NCBI GenBank assembly: GCA_037576215.1
Contig: JBANDB010000017.1
Coordinates: 496,001 to 560,000, forward strand
Origin: Armillaria gallica
Lineage: Eukaryota; Basidiomycota; Agaricomycetes; Agaricales; Physalacriaceae
Direction of reading: 5' to 3'
DNA: 64,000 bases
This document shows, in pieces, positions 25,370 through 36,259 of the stretch. The translations under genes and the position numbers were made by a program. A model generated the notes under the pieces. It did no database searches. It was given only the letters and a program-made list of their open reading frames with translations, and was not told the origin of the DNA. How positions within the stretch are numbered: position 1 is the stretch's first letter; each line of letters starts with the position of its first letter.

Positions 25370-26770
25370 TCTCTGATGCCAGCTGCACGAGGTGGTGGTT
25401 GTGGTCCAAGTCGAAGGTGCACTTGGTTTGGCTCTTGAAGCTCGAAGTCTGATATCGATGCCATGATCACCGGTACGCGTCGTGTGTGGCCCGTTGAGGT
25501 AGAAATATCGACTAAGTTCGAGTGGACCGACGTAGAATACAGATGAAAAATAAGATGTATTGTCGAGATAGTGGTGGAGTGAAAACACGATCGAAAACAG
25601 ATCAAGTATCTTGTAATTATAACAAGTATCAACAAAATAGCTGCGGCGACTTTTTTGGCTCAAAGTCCGGTCGATATAGGGCGTGAATGGTTTGGAAAAA
25701 AGCTTGGCCTGCAGGAGAAGTGGTAAAGCATGCATATGTGAATAGCGGCGATGTCAAAATATTCTTGAATATTCTTGACCATGTTACAATACCGTGTTGC
25801 AGTTCTTTCACCGCTTCTACCCCGAAATAAGAACCTACTCTTCTATATTCTCTTTCTAATCATCTTTGCTGTGTTACAAAAATACGCTGGTGTCATGTGT
25901 TTGCAGGCTGTTTTTGACATCAACAGCTCAGATTCCGAATGAACACGATGAGAAAAGATGCTCAAGGTGTACACCTATGACGTCGTTGCTCACTCGGTCG
26001 ATTCACACCTCTGTTGGGCACAGACTCTGGGCACCCATGAGCGATATGTAGTCATGGTCCTCCATAAATGAAAGGGGACGAGCGAGTAGACCGACTGGTA
26101 CTGCGGTTCTGACATCTACTGCGCATCACACAGTCTCCCTAGTCTTCTATCAAGCAATCAGGTCTCCATGGAGTCTCAGACTTCAGTCTTCGAGCGATGA
26201 TTGCACTCAAACCTTACTAGGTCTCGCCCTATTCGTCGCCACATACGTCTTTGAACAGCTTCGACTCTTCATCGACGAATAGGAAAGCGTACCGGATATT
26301 CATTCCGAAGATTCCTTTTCGGTGGTCATCGCATTCAACAGCTTTCCAGAATCCATAAACCGGAAGATGATGTTCTCTCTTTTATCGCCATGCCTAGCAC
26401 TTCAGCCTTCAATAGCTCGTGTCCACAGACACAGTGGACTTGGATACGACAGACTCTTATCGAAGCAAATTTTGCTGAGCTTAGCTATCAAGTTTCATCG
26501 TCTACCGAGCCCGGTATGGATGGTCTGGATGGCGAGCTCTCCTTCTCGGCAAGCATCCCATAGCCCCCACGTCCTCTTCCAACGCGACGTAGTCTCGGTC
26601 GCTTGATCCTCAAAGTCGCCAGCGACCACTCGATCGATGAATCTTCACCTTCGCTGTCTTGTGCGACCACACCTCGGCGACATCTTGACAAAGTGTTGCT
26701 ACGAAGGCCTCTGAGATGGCCGTACCATGCACCACACCTACAAGTGTGCCAATCTCTGCTGCGTCTTCAC
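25370..26770. other. Transposon end and 5' region of WW copy 3
   Basis: The first about 400 bp is probably the 5' flank of the transposase. After 25800 I see no gene. Open frames near 26322-26606 are non-homologous to copies 1 and 2 and may be a different 5' leader of copy 3. Confidence 0.4.
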
Positions 26771-29344
26771 ATGAAAGCCAACCCTTGGACCATTCGACGA
26801 TCGTCGTCGCAGCACAACAACGCTTATTGTGTCGAGACCTCCTCGTCTCCTGGTGCTAGAGATAACCATATAGAATCTCCCTTCGGACCGGATTTTTCAC
26901 CTACGAGTGACGCTAATTTACGTGCCTTCCTGTTACGTTCACAATTTACGGAGAATGTATTCAGAAACGCCGCTGCTCCAGCAGAGTCTAGTGAACCGAT
27001 AGTCATACCCCAAAGCGGTTCAGCCGCGTCTACGTACGACTGGTCCAGGGACGAGTGCGAGTTCGAAGAATGGCTTCCGTCTAGTATAGGACACTACGGC
27101 AGGAAGACGATCATGTCAGTGCTCTCTTTTCGCTCCGCTTAAAGATGATTAACATCGCAGTCTTTAGAGATGAATATGACCTAGCCAAATTCACAGTACC
27201 TGCTATGCTAACGGACTTCAACACATGTAGGCGCATGCCACTCGCGAAGCACGTTTACCCTCTCACGAAGCCGTCAGAGTTTTGACTCATCGTCGTAGCG
27301 GAGGGGACGAGGATTTGCCTATAGGTTGGACGAAGCATACACATTCAGATGGTAAACCGTATTTTTATCACGATCACGATGTGCGTATTTCTGCTTTGAT
27401 CGTGGGATTGAATCTGAGAATTCTTATAGAAAATAATCACTGAAGAGTGGTTATATGACAGAGACATTGCCGAGAAGGTAGCCAGATACATCACCATACT
27501 CAAGGACGCCATTTCGAAAAGGTCCGAATCCTTCGGTAGCGTCAAGTCCTGGCATCTATACGTAGAAATTAAAGAGTACGAGCTGCCTGCGTGGGAAGGT
27601 GATGATCGCTTTCGTTGCAGATATTACTTTGTCAACCACGATGCGGAGTGTCTCTTCTGGCTCTCCAAGTTCACATTGGATGATTATCTGTCGGAGCTCA
27701 GAGGAGAAATGAGCCCGGATTTAATCCGCAGTAAGTTGGCAGCTTGAACACGACTGCACCGCGAGGCTGACTTATTCTTGAAGGGTACCTACAGAGAGAA
27801 TACTGGTAATTCTCTTTGCATCCTTTGATGATTGTCGATAGTGATATCTCCGAGGAACCATCATTATTTTTTCAGCGACCTTCACCGACTTAGGAAAGTA
27901 CAGTGGAACACAGTTCAAAAATCCATCTTACTCGCTGAAACAGGTCAATTCTTTCTCTTCGTCCCCCATCGTGCAATGTAGAACTCAACTTTTCTTTTTC
28001 GCAGATGTAACCATGTCCGAGACGTCAACCATTTCTTGCAGCATTGACAAGCTGAAAATCATGAGCAAAAGCATCATCTTAGCAGAAAGTAAGACATCGT
28101 ACTCTATCAATAGCGTTGCCAACAACGGAGCCCTCATCTCAGAATTGGACGCGTCCGAAGTGGCAGGCAAGCCCAGTCTATCATATGTGCCAGCTCTTAT
28201 TCGCTGAAATAACTTCAGCGGCGTACATGATGTCTTTGTGTGAGTATCACATCTTTTTGTTGCTTAGCACCAACCGATTGTAACGACCAGTACGCGATCA
28301 AATTTCCAACTATCACGGTCAACGGGATGCTCGAACCGATCGGGATGATTCTATTTACGGACACGATCATAACAACGAGAAGCGCACCGTTCCGTTCAGG
28401 ACGATGAACCTCTTACTATTCCATGCGCCGATTAAACACTATACTTTGTTACATCAGGTCTGGGTGGATAAACTTATTTTAAGGGGGCCGTGGCAGCGTC
28501 TCATAGAGCAGATTACGGATAAATGGCAACAGCACGTCGGACTGGTGCGTGTGATTCCTTGATATGCTTCAAGGAAGTGTTGCATAGATGACACGACTAG
28601 GCAACCATCCTTCTCACCGTCAATATGGCCTTTCTCGCTATACCTTCCGTCGACGAGATGGGCCCGGGTCAGCAGCACCGTTTTGTGACCCAAATTCTAT
28701 GCTATCTATCTGTCGCCAGTAGCATGGCTACTATCATCCTCGGCCTTATGCTCGTGAGCCACCACAACGCCCTGAAGCATGTCGACATTTCTGTTGTGGT
28801 ACGCTTGATCTCCTCGTACTTTAATGACGATCTCACTGCCTCACAGACGAATTTCCTCCAGCGGCACTGGCAGGAATATATAGGGTTTGAACGATTGTCG
28901 ATCATGCACAGCACTCCTTACGCACTTCTTATGTGGAGGTAAGTCCACGATCTCTGAATTTCGTCTCCTTAACTAATGCAGGAGGTCAGCATGGTATCTT
29001 TTCTTGCATCATTCTTCTCGATGTGCTTGGAATCAGCCAATCCCGTTTCGCTGAAAGTTTTCGTGACATTAGCGTTCCTTTTGGGGGCTGCGCTCTGTGT
29101 GTGGTGCATTTACCTGTTCTGGGACGGCAGCGATCAGTGGATACAGCAATGCTTGGAGCTTTTGCCAGGATCTCTTTCCAGCAGTGTAAGAGACGCTTTG
29201 CCGGGATCTCTTTCCAGTGTAAGAGATGCGCTGCATTCAATCCTGTCGTATGATAACATTAGCCGATTTCGATATGATCTCCGGAGGGCAGCCTTAAGGA
29301 CGACGGAACCCATCTTACCTACGACGTCTGGCGGAGCAGTGTGA
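26771..29344 (+). CDS. WW-domain membrane protein, copy 3 (intact, with a GC-AG intron)
   Basis: Exons match copy 1: 26771-27114, 27168-27248, 27299-27380, 27430-27730, 27799-27805 (uncertain), 27876-27943, 28005-28088, 28143-28175, 28219-28239, 28291-28544, 28601-28938, 28990-29344. They total 656 codons in phase. WW core: LPIGWTKHTHSDGKPYFYH. Two differences stand out. The donor of the intron before the WW exon reads GCACGT at 27249, where copies 1 and 2 have GTACGT. The N-terminal 75 residues are unrelated to those of copies 1 and 2, with shared sequence starting at ESSEPIVIPQSGSA. Start chosen at the first in-frame ATG (26771); the frame is open further upstream. Confidence 0.65.
29160..29230 (+). 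repeat. In-frame tandem duplication in the copy 3 C-terminus
   Basis: A 33-36 bp unit (CC-GGATCTCTTTCCAG...) occurs twice, giving the peptide PGSLSS-VRDAL twice. Copies 1 and 2 have one unit. Confidence 0.8.
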
Positions 29345-29884
29345 GTTGAGGATAAAACAAAGAGACAAAGTGGGGTTAGAAGCTTGTCATGTCTTTCTTT
29401 TGTACTTATGCCTTTATGTGTCATTCTACATGTGGCCTTTGTACCTTTCATCGATTGAAAACAGAAGTTCAAGTCGTATTACTATTTTTTTACTCCGCGG
29501 TGTATGTAGCGTCTACCTAACTCATTGTGATATCAGTGACGCCCCTCTCGAAACCATGTAAGGGCCTCAATGATGTTATTTTCTCGTGGAAGAGATCCGC
29601 AGAGAAAGTACAGCACTTTAGTTGTTGAGTGCGGGTGGAACAATAGCTTGAGCTGGCGCGGTAAGATATTTAGTGGGAGAAATCTACTGTTTCCTTTACG
29701 GATCATTGTTTATATGTATATCACAAATGATAGGTCTGACTGGATTCTGAATTTGTAGTGTGAAGCTGTGTACTATGCATAGCACTGCATACTGGTAACT
29801 GGTTAGCCGGGTGGCGCACAATGCCAAGTCTAGTCGCAGGGTTTGATACACTGAGGTCAATTACTGGTAGGATACCTCTCCTTG

Positions 29885-30727
29885 AAGGAATTGTTACTAT
29901 TCTATGCGCCCATTAAGCACTATACTTTTCTAAACAAACTCTGGGTGGATAGGCTTGTTTTCAAGGGTCAACAAGCCGCCGTTGTAGAGCAGATTGTATA
30001 CAAGTTGAACTTGTCCAACGGAATGGTGCATATGATTCTTGTTAATCTTTACACTGCACAGAATCTGACGAACATTGTTGCATACAGGCCACGGTACTTC
30101 TAGCAGTTAACATAGTTTTTCTGGCCATACCTTCGCTTGATGATATAGGTACCCACCAACAACCTTCTTTGACCAAGATTCTCATCTGTTTCTGTGTTGT
30201 CACTAGCATGGGCAGCATCATCGTCGGCCTCTTCCTCATAGGCCATCATACCGCCCTGGAGCATGCCGATACTGCCGTCGTGGCACGTTTGGATATTGAT
30301 CTAGGCTTCAAAAGGTTGGCGATCGTATACAGCGTCCCTCACGCGCTTCTGATGTAGGGGTGAGTGATGATCCCGCTGAATAATTTCCGAAACCAAGACG
30401 ATGAAATTCAGGATGACCTCTTTCCTGGTCTCGTTCTTATGCATGTGCTTGGAGGCTCCAAACCCACGATCGCTTGAAGTTTCCGTGGTCCTCGCCTACC
30501 TATTTATCACTGCGGTTGGTTCGTGGTGTATTTTTCTGGTCTGGGAGGAGAGCGATAAATGGATGGAACGATTTTTGACGTCCCAGAGAGATATCCTTTC
30601 GGACATAAAGAGCTCCTTGCGTTTAATATTTTCCCATGAGAATCTACGCCGACTCAGAGACAAGGCTTGGAGGGTGGACTCACGAACGGGGGGCAGCATT
30701 TTACCGACGACAGCCAATGGACAATAG
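29885..30727 (+). pseudogene. WW-family copy 4, 3' fragment with nonsense codon
   Basis: Only the last three exons remain: about 29889-30025 (LLLFYAPIKHYTFLNKLWVD), 30088-30359 (LLAVNIVFLAIPSLDDIG and a membrane segment) and 30412-30727 (LVSFLCMCLEAPNP to the end). Both introns keep good splice sites and phases. The tryptophan of the conserved LLMWG motif is a TAG stop at 30355. There is no WW exon upstream: the sequence before 29885 is unrelated. It diverges more from copies 1-3 than they do from each other, so it is an older fragment. Confidence 0.75.
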
Positions 30728-30838
30728 ATCGAAAAGTTTCAGTATTTGAGACTTTCTATGTACGCTGCAAGTTCGACTTGAGTGTATAATGTATATTACC
30801 ACCTATACACGAGTGTTTGATTTTCTATATGCTATAAA

Positions 30839-31975
30839 TCAGTTAACTAACGTGAAGAAGAAGATATAAAAACGAACCTCATTATCATACGGAAAGTTAG
30901 CGATGAAAGCAGAGGCGTCCCTCGCTGCAATGACTCGAAATCGCACCTTCCGAGCTACACATGCATCTCTGATGGGTTGCAAGTTGTCTGTCGAACCGCG
31001 ACGCTGCAGGCTTGACGGCCATACCAGGACGTCATCCAAACGGCTGGAATGAATAAAGGCAACCATCGGGGGCGATGCTTCTTCCCAAACTCCTTTAAGG
31101 CTCAGGCATCGCATAGTGGGAGGTAGGTGGTCAAAGAGGACAACGCTGTATGAACCTGAAGTCGCATGCAACGATTCCAGCGCGGGGAGACGCGCCACAA
31201 CGTCGTCAAGGAAAGGCTCAGGAATATGCCGTAATGCGTAGACCACAAGATGTCGGAGGAGCGTGAGCTGCGAGAGCGCTTTCTTGAAGTTATGGAGCAA
31301 TCGAGACTGTCCGTTGATTGCATCATCCCGATCAAAGCTATCAAATGCTACATCCAGTCGGGTGAGAGAAGCAGTGAAGCAGCCTATGGGGAAGCTAAAC
31401 ACGAAGGAGCTGGTGCATGAATTGATAGTGAGACGCGTCAATGGGCAAATGGGATCAAAGCCCTCGAGGTCGCACTTTGATGACGAGTAGATTTGGAGCT
31501 CTTTGAGAACTGGGGAAGAGCATAAGCGCTGGAGGGTCGAACGGCCGTATCCGTCTGGGCCCTGAATGGTCATATGGCGTGCCCCTGCCAGCGCAGAGAA
31601 ATTGTCCATCACATTGGACGGGAATGTCTCTTCAAAACATCCCGGGTAGAAGTAAAATTCGATGGATTGGATGTTCTCCGGGGGAAGGAGCGTGACCCAG
31701 TCAAAATTGGCGTCTGCATGCCATTTGAGCCGCAAACGTCGAATGCATGCTCGAATCGCGGGGCTGGTGGACAAGGTCTCTTCGAGTTTATGGGAAGGGT
31801 AGGTGAAGGTCAGGTATCGGTAGAGACGCCTGCGGGAGGCGAAGGTCCACGCGTAGCAGACTCGCGCTGCGGACGCGGCAGACTCGTCGTCTAGGCAGTG
31901 AATGATATGTTCCCAGACCTCTTGCGGGCACCGTTGAAGAGCAGGAATGTGAGCGCCTATTTCGTAGGTCAGCAT
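30839..31975 (-). CDS. F-box protein, LRR-like C-terminus
   Basis: A single open frame of about 378 residues from the ATG at 31975. The N-terminus gives an F-box: LQRCPQEVWEHIIHCLDD, then AARVCYAWTFASRRRLYRYL. The remainder is a series of irregular Leu-rich segments (e.g. LKELQIYSS, LTRLTINSC, LARLPALESLHATSG), as in agaricomycete F-box proteins. Known members act as substrate adaptors of SCF ubiquitin ligases; the substrate is unknown. The last about 14 codons follow a possible GTTCGT donor, so the true C-terminus may differ. The 5' half is duplicated at 39515-39920. Confidence 0.75.
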   Translation of the reverse strand: MLTYEIGAHIPALQRCPQEVWEHIIHCLDDESAASAARVCYAWTFASRRRLYRYLTFTYPSHKLEETLSTSPAIRACIRRLRLKWHADANFDWVTLLPPENIQSIEFYFYPGCFEETFPSNVMDNFSALAGARHMTIQGPDGYGRSTLQRLCSSPVLKELQIYSSSKCDLEGFDPICPLTRLTINSCTSSFVFSFPIGCFTASLTRLDVAFDSFDRDDAINGQSRLLHNFKKALSQLTLLRHLVVYALRHIPEPFLDDVVARLPALESLHATSGSYSVVLFDHLPPTMRCLSLKGVWEEASPPMVAFIHSSRLDDVLVWPSSLQRRGSTDNLQPIRDACVARKVRFRVIAARDASAFIANFPYDNEVRFYIFFFTLVN

Positions 31976-32005
31976 GAGGAATATAAGGGACAAGGAGCGA
32001 CGCAC

Positions 32006-32967
32006 AACTAGGTAACATCGTTACAAAGTGGGTGTTCGACAATGAGCACAGGGCGACCATAAGGCGTTATCGTGATAACAAGATTAGTTATATAATCGCG
32101 TCAGGCCTTTCGTCGAAATCTCCAATAATTTGTCATGAGGCTCCTCGCAGAAGACGGGTGTCCGAGCCTTGTGCGATCCAGAGGAATGTAGATAATGTCC
32201 ATGGTTGAGCCGGTGAGAGATCTTTATAGGTGGACATGGAGCAAATGGGATCAGAAGCACGGGCGGTATATGGTTGGGTGTTAAAAACAGCAACAAGAAG
32301 TTGCCACGGAAGCGTTAATAAATGAGGGAACTAAATGGTCAACGGTGATGCGATTCGGAAAATAACGCAAAGTGAAAGCACGCGACATGATGATAAAATG
32401 AGGCAAATGCCGACGGGGAAATGACAATTGCTTCCAGTTATCACGGTACGACACGGTGAAAGGACAAAAAGGGTGGCTACGACCGTACGCATTCTATATG
32501 AGCAGCAGCAAGAGCCAAATGTCAACCCTTCGTCATCATCGAGGTCCCAATATTTCGACACCAACGAGCTTACGATGTACGTGCATCGTCATCAGCACAG
32601 CGAATTTAGCCGGAAGAACACACCCCGGTGGCCGTTATTCCACCAGAATCATGGAAAAGGGACAAAACAAGGCCATCGTTGCCGGATCTGGTGTAGTTGT
32701 CGATAGACGTGAAGGTCTTTGAGCCGGGGAACCGATTCACTTTGCGTGTCGGACGAGTGGCGTCCACCTGATATGATGCTTGAGGAAAGTTCACCACTTG
32801 ACTGCGGTCGTACTTCACCAACAGCAAACTCTCCTCCGCTTGCTATGTGATCCTAGCAGTGAAAATAATCAAGATAGATTGTCAAAGAACACGAGGGTAC
32901 GACGGAATTAACGATACAAATGTATATTATAGACAGGAAATATTATGGGTTCATTCTGTTAACCGAT
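32006..32967. other. Intergenic, shared with a second copy at 39940-40480
   Basis: No supported gene. The stretch 32395-32967 is repeated with few changes at about 39945-40485. On the minus strand it contains a conserved short frame (YDRSQVV-FPQASYQVDATRP) in both copies, possibly the tail of a lost gene. Confidence 0.45.
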
Positions 32968-34198
32968 TCAGGACTTGCTAAAGAACTTGCGGCACTTGAT
33001 GACATTGGTCAATACCTGCCGGAGGAGTGACATAATTCTCCATCTTCCTTAGAGAAAATTTGAATGAGGTTCTCGTCGATACGTATGAATACTCACCTTT
33101 CCGAATAGGCACCGCAACCTGGGCAGATTCCTCTGACGTAGAGTCCAGTTCTTGTGACTCTGGGGAATCAGAGCTCAGGTCTTCTGGCAATCCCGAGCAG
33201 AATCTCGACGACGCGAGACTGTAAGTCATCGAAAAGTTATCAGGGATAGGCATGTCATCAACCTCCGGCCCCTCTGGCGGGTAGAGAAGGACCGATCCAT
33301 ACCGCGCAAGCTGATATTCTTGCACGATTCTTTTAAATGAAAGTTCAGAAAGGATTTGCAACAAGTGAAGATGTTGACGTACTCTTGGAAAAGGTCCACA
33401 TCTCCGTGTAGCTGCGATAGATCAGATATCTCCGGGACATTCGACAGGATATGGTCGATACACATAACGGACACGAAGATACGATCTTCTTCAGGCTTAT
33501 CAGATCCTGGTATCTTAGCCAAAAGTGTTTTGCAGATTTGACTATCAGTCTCTGAAGCGTCGTCTGTGTCGGGGGCGTCTTCTTGACCGTCGAGAATTCC
33601 CAAGATCCTATCATCATCTAGTCCAGCTCGAATAAGTTCGCCGTAACGCGAATCCTCCTCGATGGCTTTGTCAAGTGAAAGAGAAGGGCCCACAGATGGC
33701 GAGTCAAGATAGTCCCGCCATTCCGTTCGTACACGGACAAACAATCGTAGCAGGTAGGGTGGTAGCAGTTGTCCTATGGCAGTGGGCCCTTCAACACCCC
33801 CACAGGTTCCCTGGACCTAGGATGGGCTGTTGTCGGCACAACAGGAACGCACATCGTAGGCCTGAAATGCTGTGGTTTCCGAGGGTGAGGCTTCGTGAGG
33901 CCCTGCTGTACTGGCCGGATATTTACAACGTCGTATTTGGGCTGCTCTTTATCTGGCTCTACAATCTAAGTGATTTTCAGTGGGTCAGTTTCGGGCAAAG
34001 TGCCGAACGGCGCACCTCCGTGCAGTGACCGGTATACTACCGGTTCTGTATGCCATCCAGCTTCTCTTTCATGACCTCGTCACCCCCATCACAATACAAA
34101 TCCAGAGTTGCCTCCACATCGATAGAAAAGGTGAAATAAGTGTCCAAAGGTGGAGCCAACTGATACCTCGTGCTGAAGAGGGGGGGAGCCTGAGCCAT
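32968..34198 (-). pseudogene. Family B copy B1 (two stops and a frameshift)
   Basis: All four exons of family B are recognisable with their splice sites. Compared with intact B4, the CAA of NRQYAG is a TAG near 34037, a TGG of the LPWDNCYH motif is TAG near 33776, and one T is missing from the TTTT run in the YDCFVRV stretch (about 33744). The rest (RAGLDDDRILGILDGQED, EYQLARYGSVLLYPPEGPEV) is well preserved. The TATA box reads TATACATA. It lies in the duplicated block shared with B3, next to the F-box gene. Confidence 0.8.
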
Positions 34199-34269
34199 GA
34201 CGGGGTGTAGTAAGGGTAGCGGTGCGAACGATAAGTGGCCGTCCCGAAATTGCGCATATGTATACTGTC

Positions 34270-35399
34270 TCCTGGGTGACAACAAAAGGACAAAGAACAA
34301 GGCGCAAAGACCCGAAAAGACCATCTGATTTTCTCGGGTAGAAATTGAAAGCCGAAAGTCATTCGCTGTAAGCCTGTAAGGGGCATAAGCTCGACAAGGA
34401 GTTATAGCTATGATACGAACATTGCGTACCATCAGTATACCGTATAACCTTCCGTCTAATCTTCTGCCTGTAGTTCCACGGATCCTCACTGAAAGTTAGC
34501 CATAGTTCCCAGTCGTGTTCCTGGTGCTCTCTCTTCGCTTTCTTCGCTTTCTTGGTAACCTTGGGCGACCTCTAAGGCTCTGCGCCAAGGAAGGCTACGT
34601 GCGAGTTCCGGACCTTCTTAGCTGTTTGTCGGTGCTTTACGGATGTCTTTTGGCCCACAGCGTCTCCTCTAGTGGTTGAAGTATGCTCTTCGAGCTCAGT
34701 TCGGACGACGGGCGATAAAATTTCGTCGACACATCGTCAGTCCCCGATTCTTTCCGAGATAAGGAGGAAACGACAGAGGGTCTACTAGGAACGATAACGA
34801 CCATCCTCCTGCCAACTCGTGCGTCTAGGGGTTAAATTGTACTTATTTGGTGTCAGCTGCGTCGACGAAAAAGGGAATTTACTGCTTTTTCAGGTAACTG
34901 ATAAGATAGGCCGGAACTACATGTCTTAGTGTGTTAGTAAGACCAGGGCAGCTGATTCCGTCGCACTCCGGTGTCTATATATTTGGGAATATTGGTCTTG
35001 TTGTCTCAGTTGCCTTTTCTCTCGAACTCGCGCGGGCGAATATTTCTTGCACGGTCGTTGTTATAAAATTGCTTGCCTGTCTTCGACTCTTTGTGCTCTT
35101 GGCCCGTTAATGCGAGTCTTTGTACTTATCCAGCATATCCCGGTACGTGTTGGTGTGGTTCAACGCAGCGGGGAGCTGACTTTTTTATTATAAGACCAAC
35201 CCAATTGTGTCGGCGCTGGTATTCTGAAAGTTGTTCTCAAAAGACAGGCCCGTATTCTCTTCAGATTGCTGCTTAGGGCCTGTTTGACTTCTCCTGTGAT
35301 TTACTGAGGGGTCGTCGCTTGGCGACAACGCTCTGCGTGCTGTTTCTGCTCCTTGGGAGCTGTTGATCTTGTTGTCGACGCTTGGCGTACTAGTTCAGC
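34270..35399. other. Intergenic
   Basis: No supported gene. Open frames near 34037-34489 on the minus strand are the B1 first exon and its promoter region. A TATATATTT stretch near 34975 could belong to the small ORF at 35400. Confidence 0.4.
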
Positions 35400-35723
35400 A
35401 TGAATTTTCCTCTTCCCAAACATCCTTGCCGTCGTGTCCGTGTGCTTGATGAGGAGCTGGATCCTTCAGGTGGTGGGGATCATTCAACGTTGAAGTATCC
35501 GATGTATTATGATCCTTTGTATTTTCCCTACCTTCATCGTGATGTTTTCGCAACACCTGAACGGGTATGTCAGTGGCTTTGTGATATCTTTGGTGCTGAA
35601 AGTGGATGGCCAGACGTGAAAGCTAGTTATTGTCAGATTTATCTCCTCAGCAGACCAGACAGACGCCTGCGCCTTTTTGTAGAAGTTATACGCCTATTAG
35701 ACACTTGTCGTAGGCCCGTGTAA
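35400..35723 (+). CDS. Small hypothetical protein
   Basis: A 107-codon open frame starting at an ATG, with aromatic and acidic composition (e.g. YPMYYDPLYFPYLHRDVF). No domain is recognised and no second copy is seen in the window. It could be a real lineage-specific gene or a remnant, and it sits alone between B1 and B2. Confidence 0.3.
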   Translation: MNFPLPKHPCRRVRVLDEELDPSGGGDHSTLKYPMYYDPLYFPYLHRDVFATPERVCQWLCDIFGAESGWPDVKASYCQIYLLSRPDRRLRLFVEVIRLLDTCRRPV

Positions 35724-36259
35724 TCCTTCGTAGACAAAATTTGACTTCGTACCTCTGGATAACGGATGGGAAACAGAACAAGACGCTCTTCAGAGGTGAC
35801 CAGGATGGGTTCTAAAGGATAGTCCGTTGCTTTAGGTGTACTCGTCATCGTGGTCTGACGCAGACTTGAGCCGGTCACGTGTTCTCATATCTGGGAAGAA
35901 TCGGGGACCCGGTGCGTGCACCGCTACGATGCACATAGTGGTACGAAGGTAGGGTGCGGGATTACCTAAGGCATTGAGACACAAAAGCGGTCCGCGCTAG
36001 TCACGGCCCAGTCCGAGTATTCAAATCGTATTGGAGTTCGATTCACAGATTGAGTTGCGTGGACGCTCTCCCCTTGTCCGATACAGTGCAAACTGAAACC
36101 ATACTATCATATCAAAAGAGTGCAAGGGTGTACAATGTCAACAGAATTAATGATACAAGGTAATGTATAAGGTCAAACGAAGGTGGGAAGATTTTCTCAT
36201 GTCTGGCCTGCAGACCAAATCACAACTTGTTAGACAACTTCTGTGGCCACTTCATCAAC

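Larger units (their letters stand above)
18250..25800. mobile_element. CACTA-like (tnp2-type) DNA transposon with two convergent genes
   Basis: The element is defined by its two genes: an accessory protein on the plus strand (18766-21512) and a tnp2-type transposase on the minus strand (25367-21509). Limits are approximate. The left limit lies after the promoter of the family B relic, the right limit before the WW copy-3 neighbourhood. I could not find convincing terminal inverted repeats or a target duplication by eye. Both genes appear to have open frames and phased introns, so the copy may be fairly young. The fungal Plavaka group is a possible closer assignment, but that needs a profile search. 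Confidence 0.65.

Noticed and set aside
18430..25580. CACTA-type terminal repeats (CACTATCC near 18436 and CCACTATC on the opposite strand near 25567)
   Set aside because: Similarity is limited to the common CACTAT core, with no continued inverted repeat or target duplication.
26322..26606. A 94-codon open frame upstream of WW copy 3
   Set aside because: No domain, no match to copies 1 and 2, and no phased intron linking it to the copy-3 first exon.
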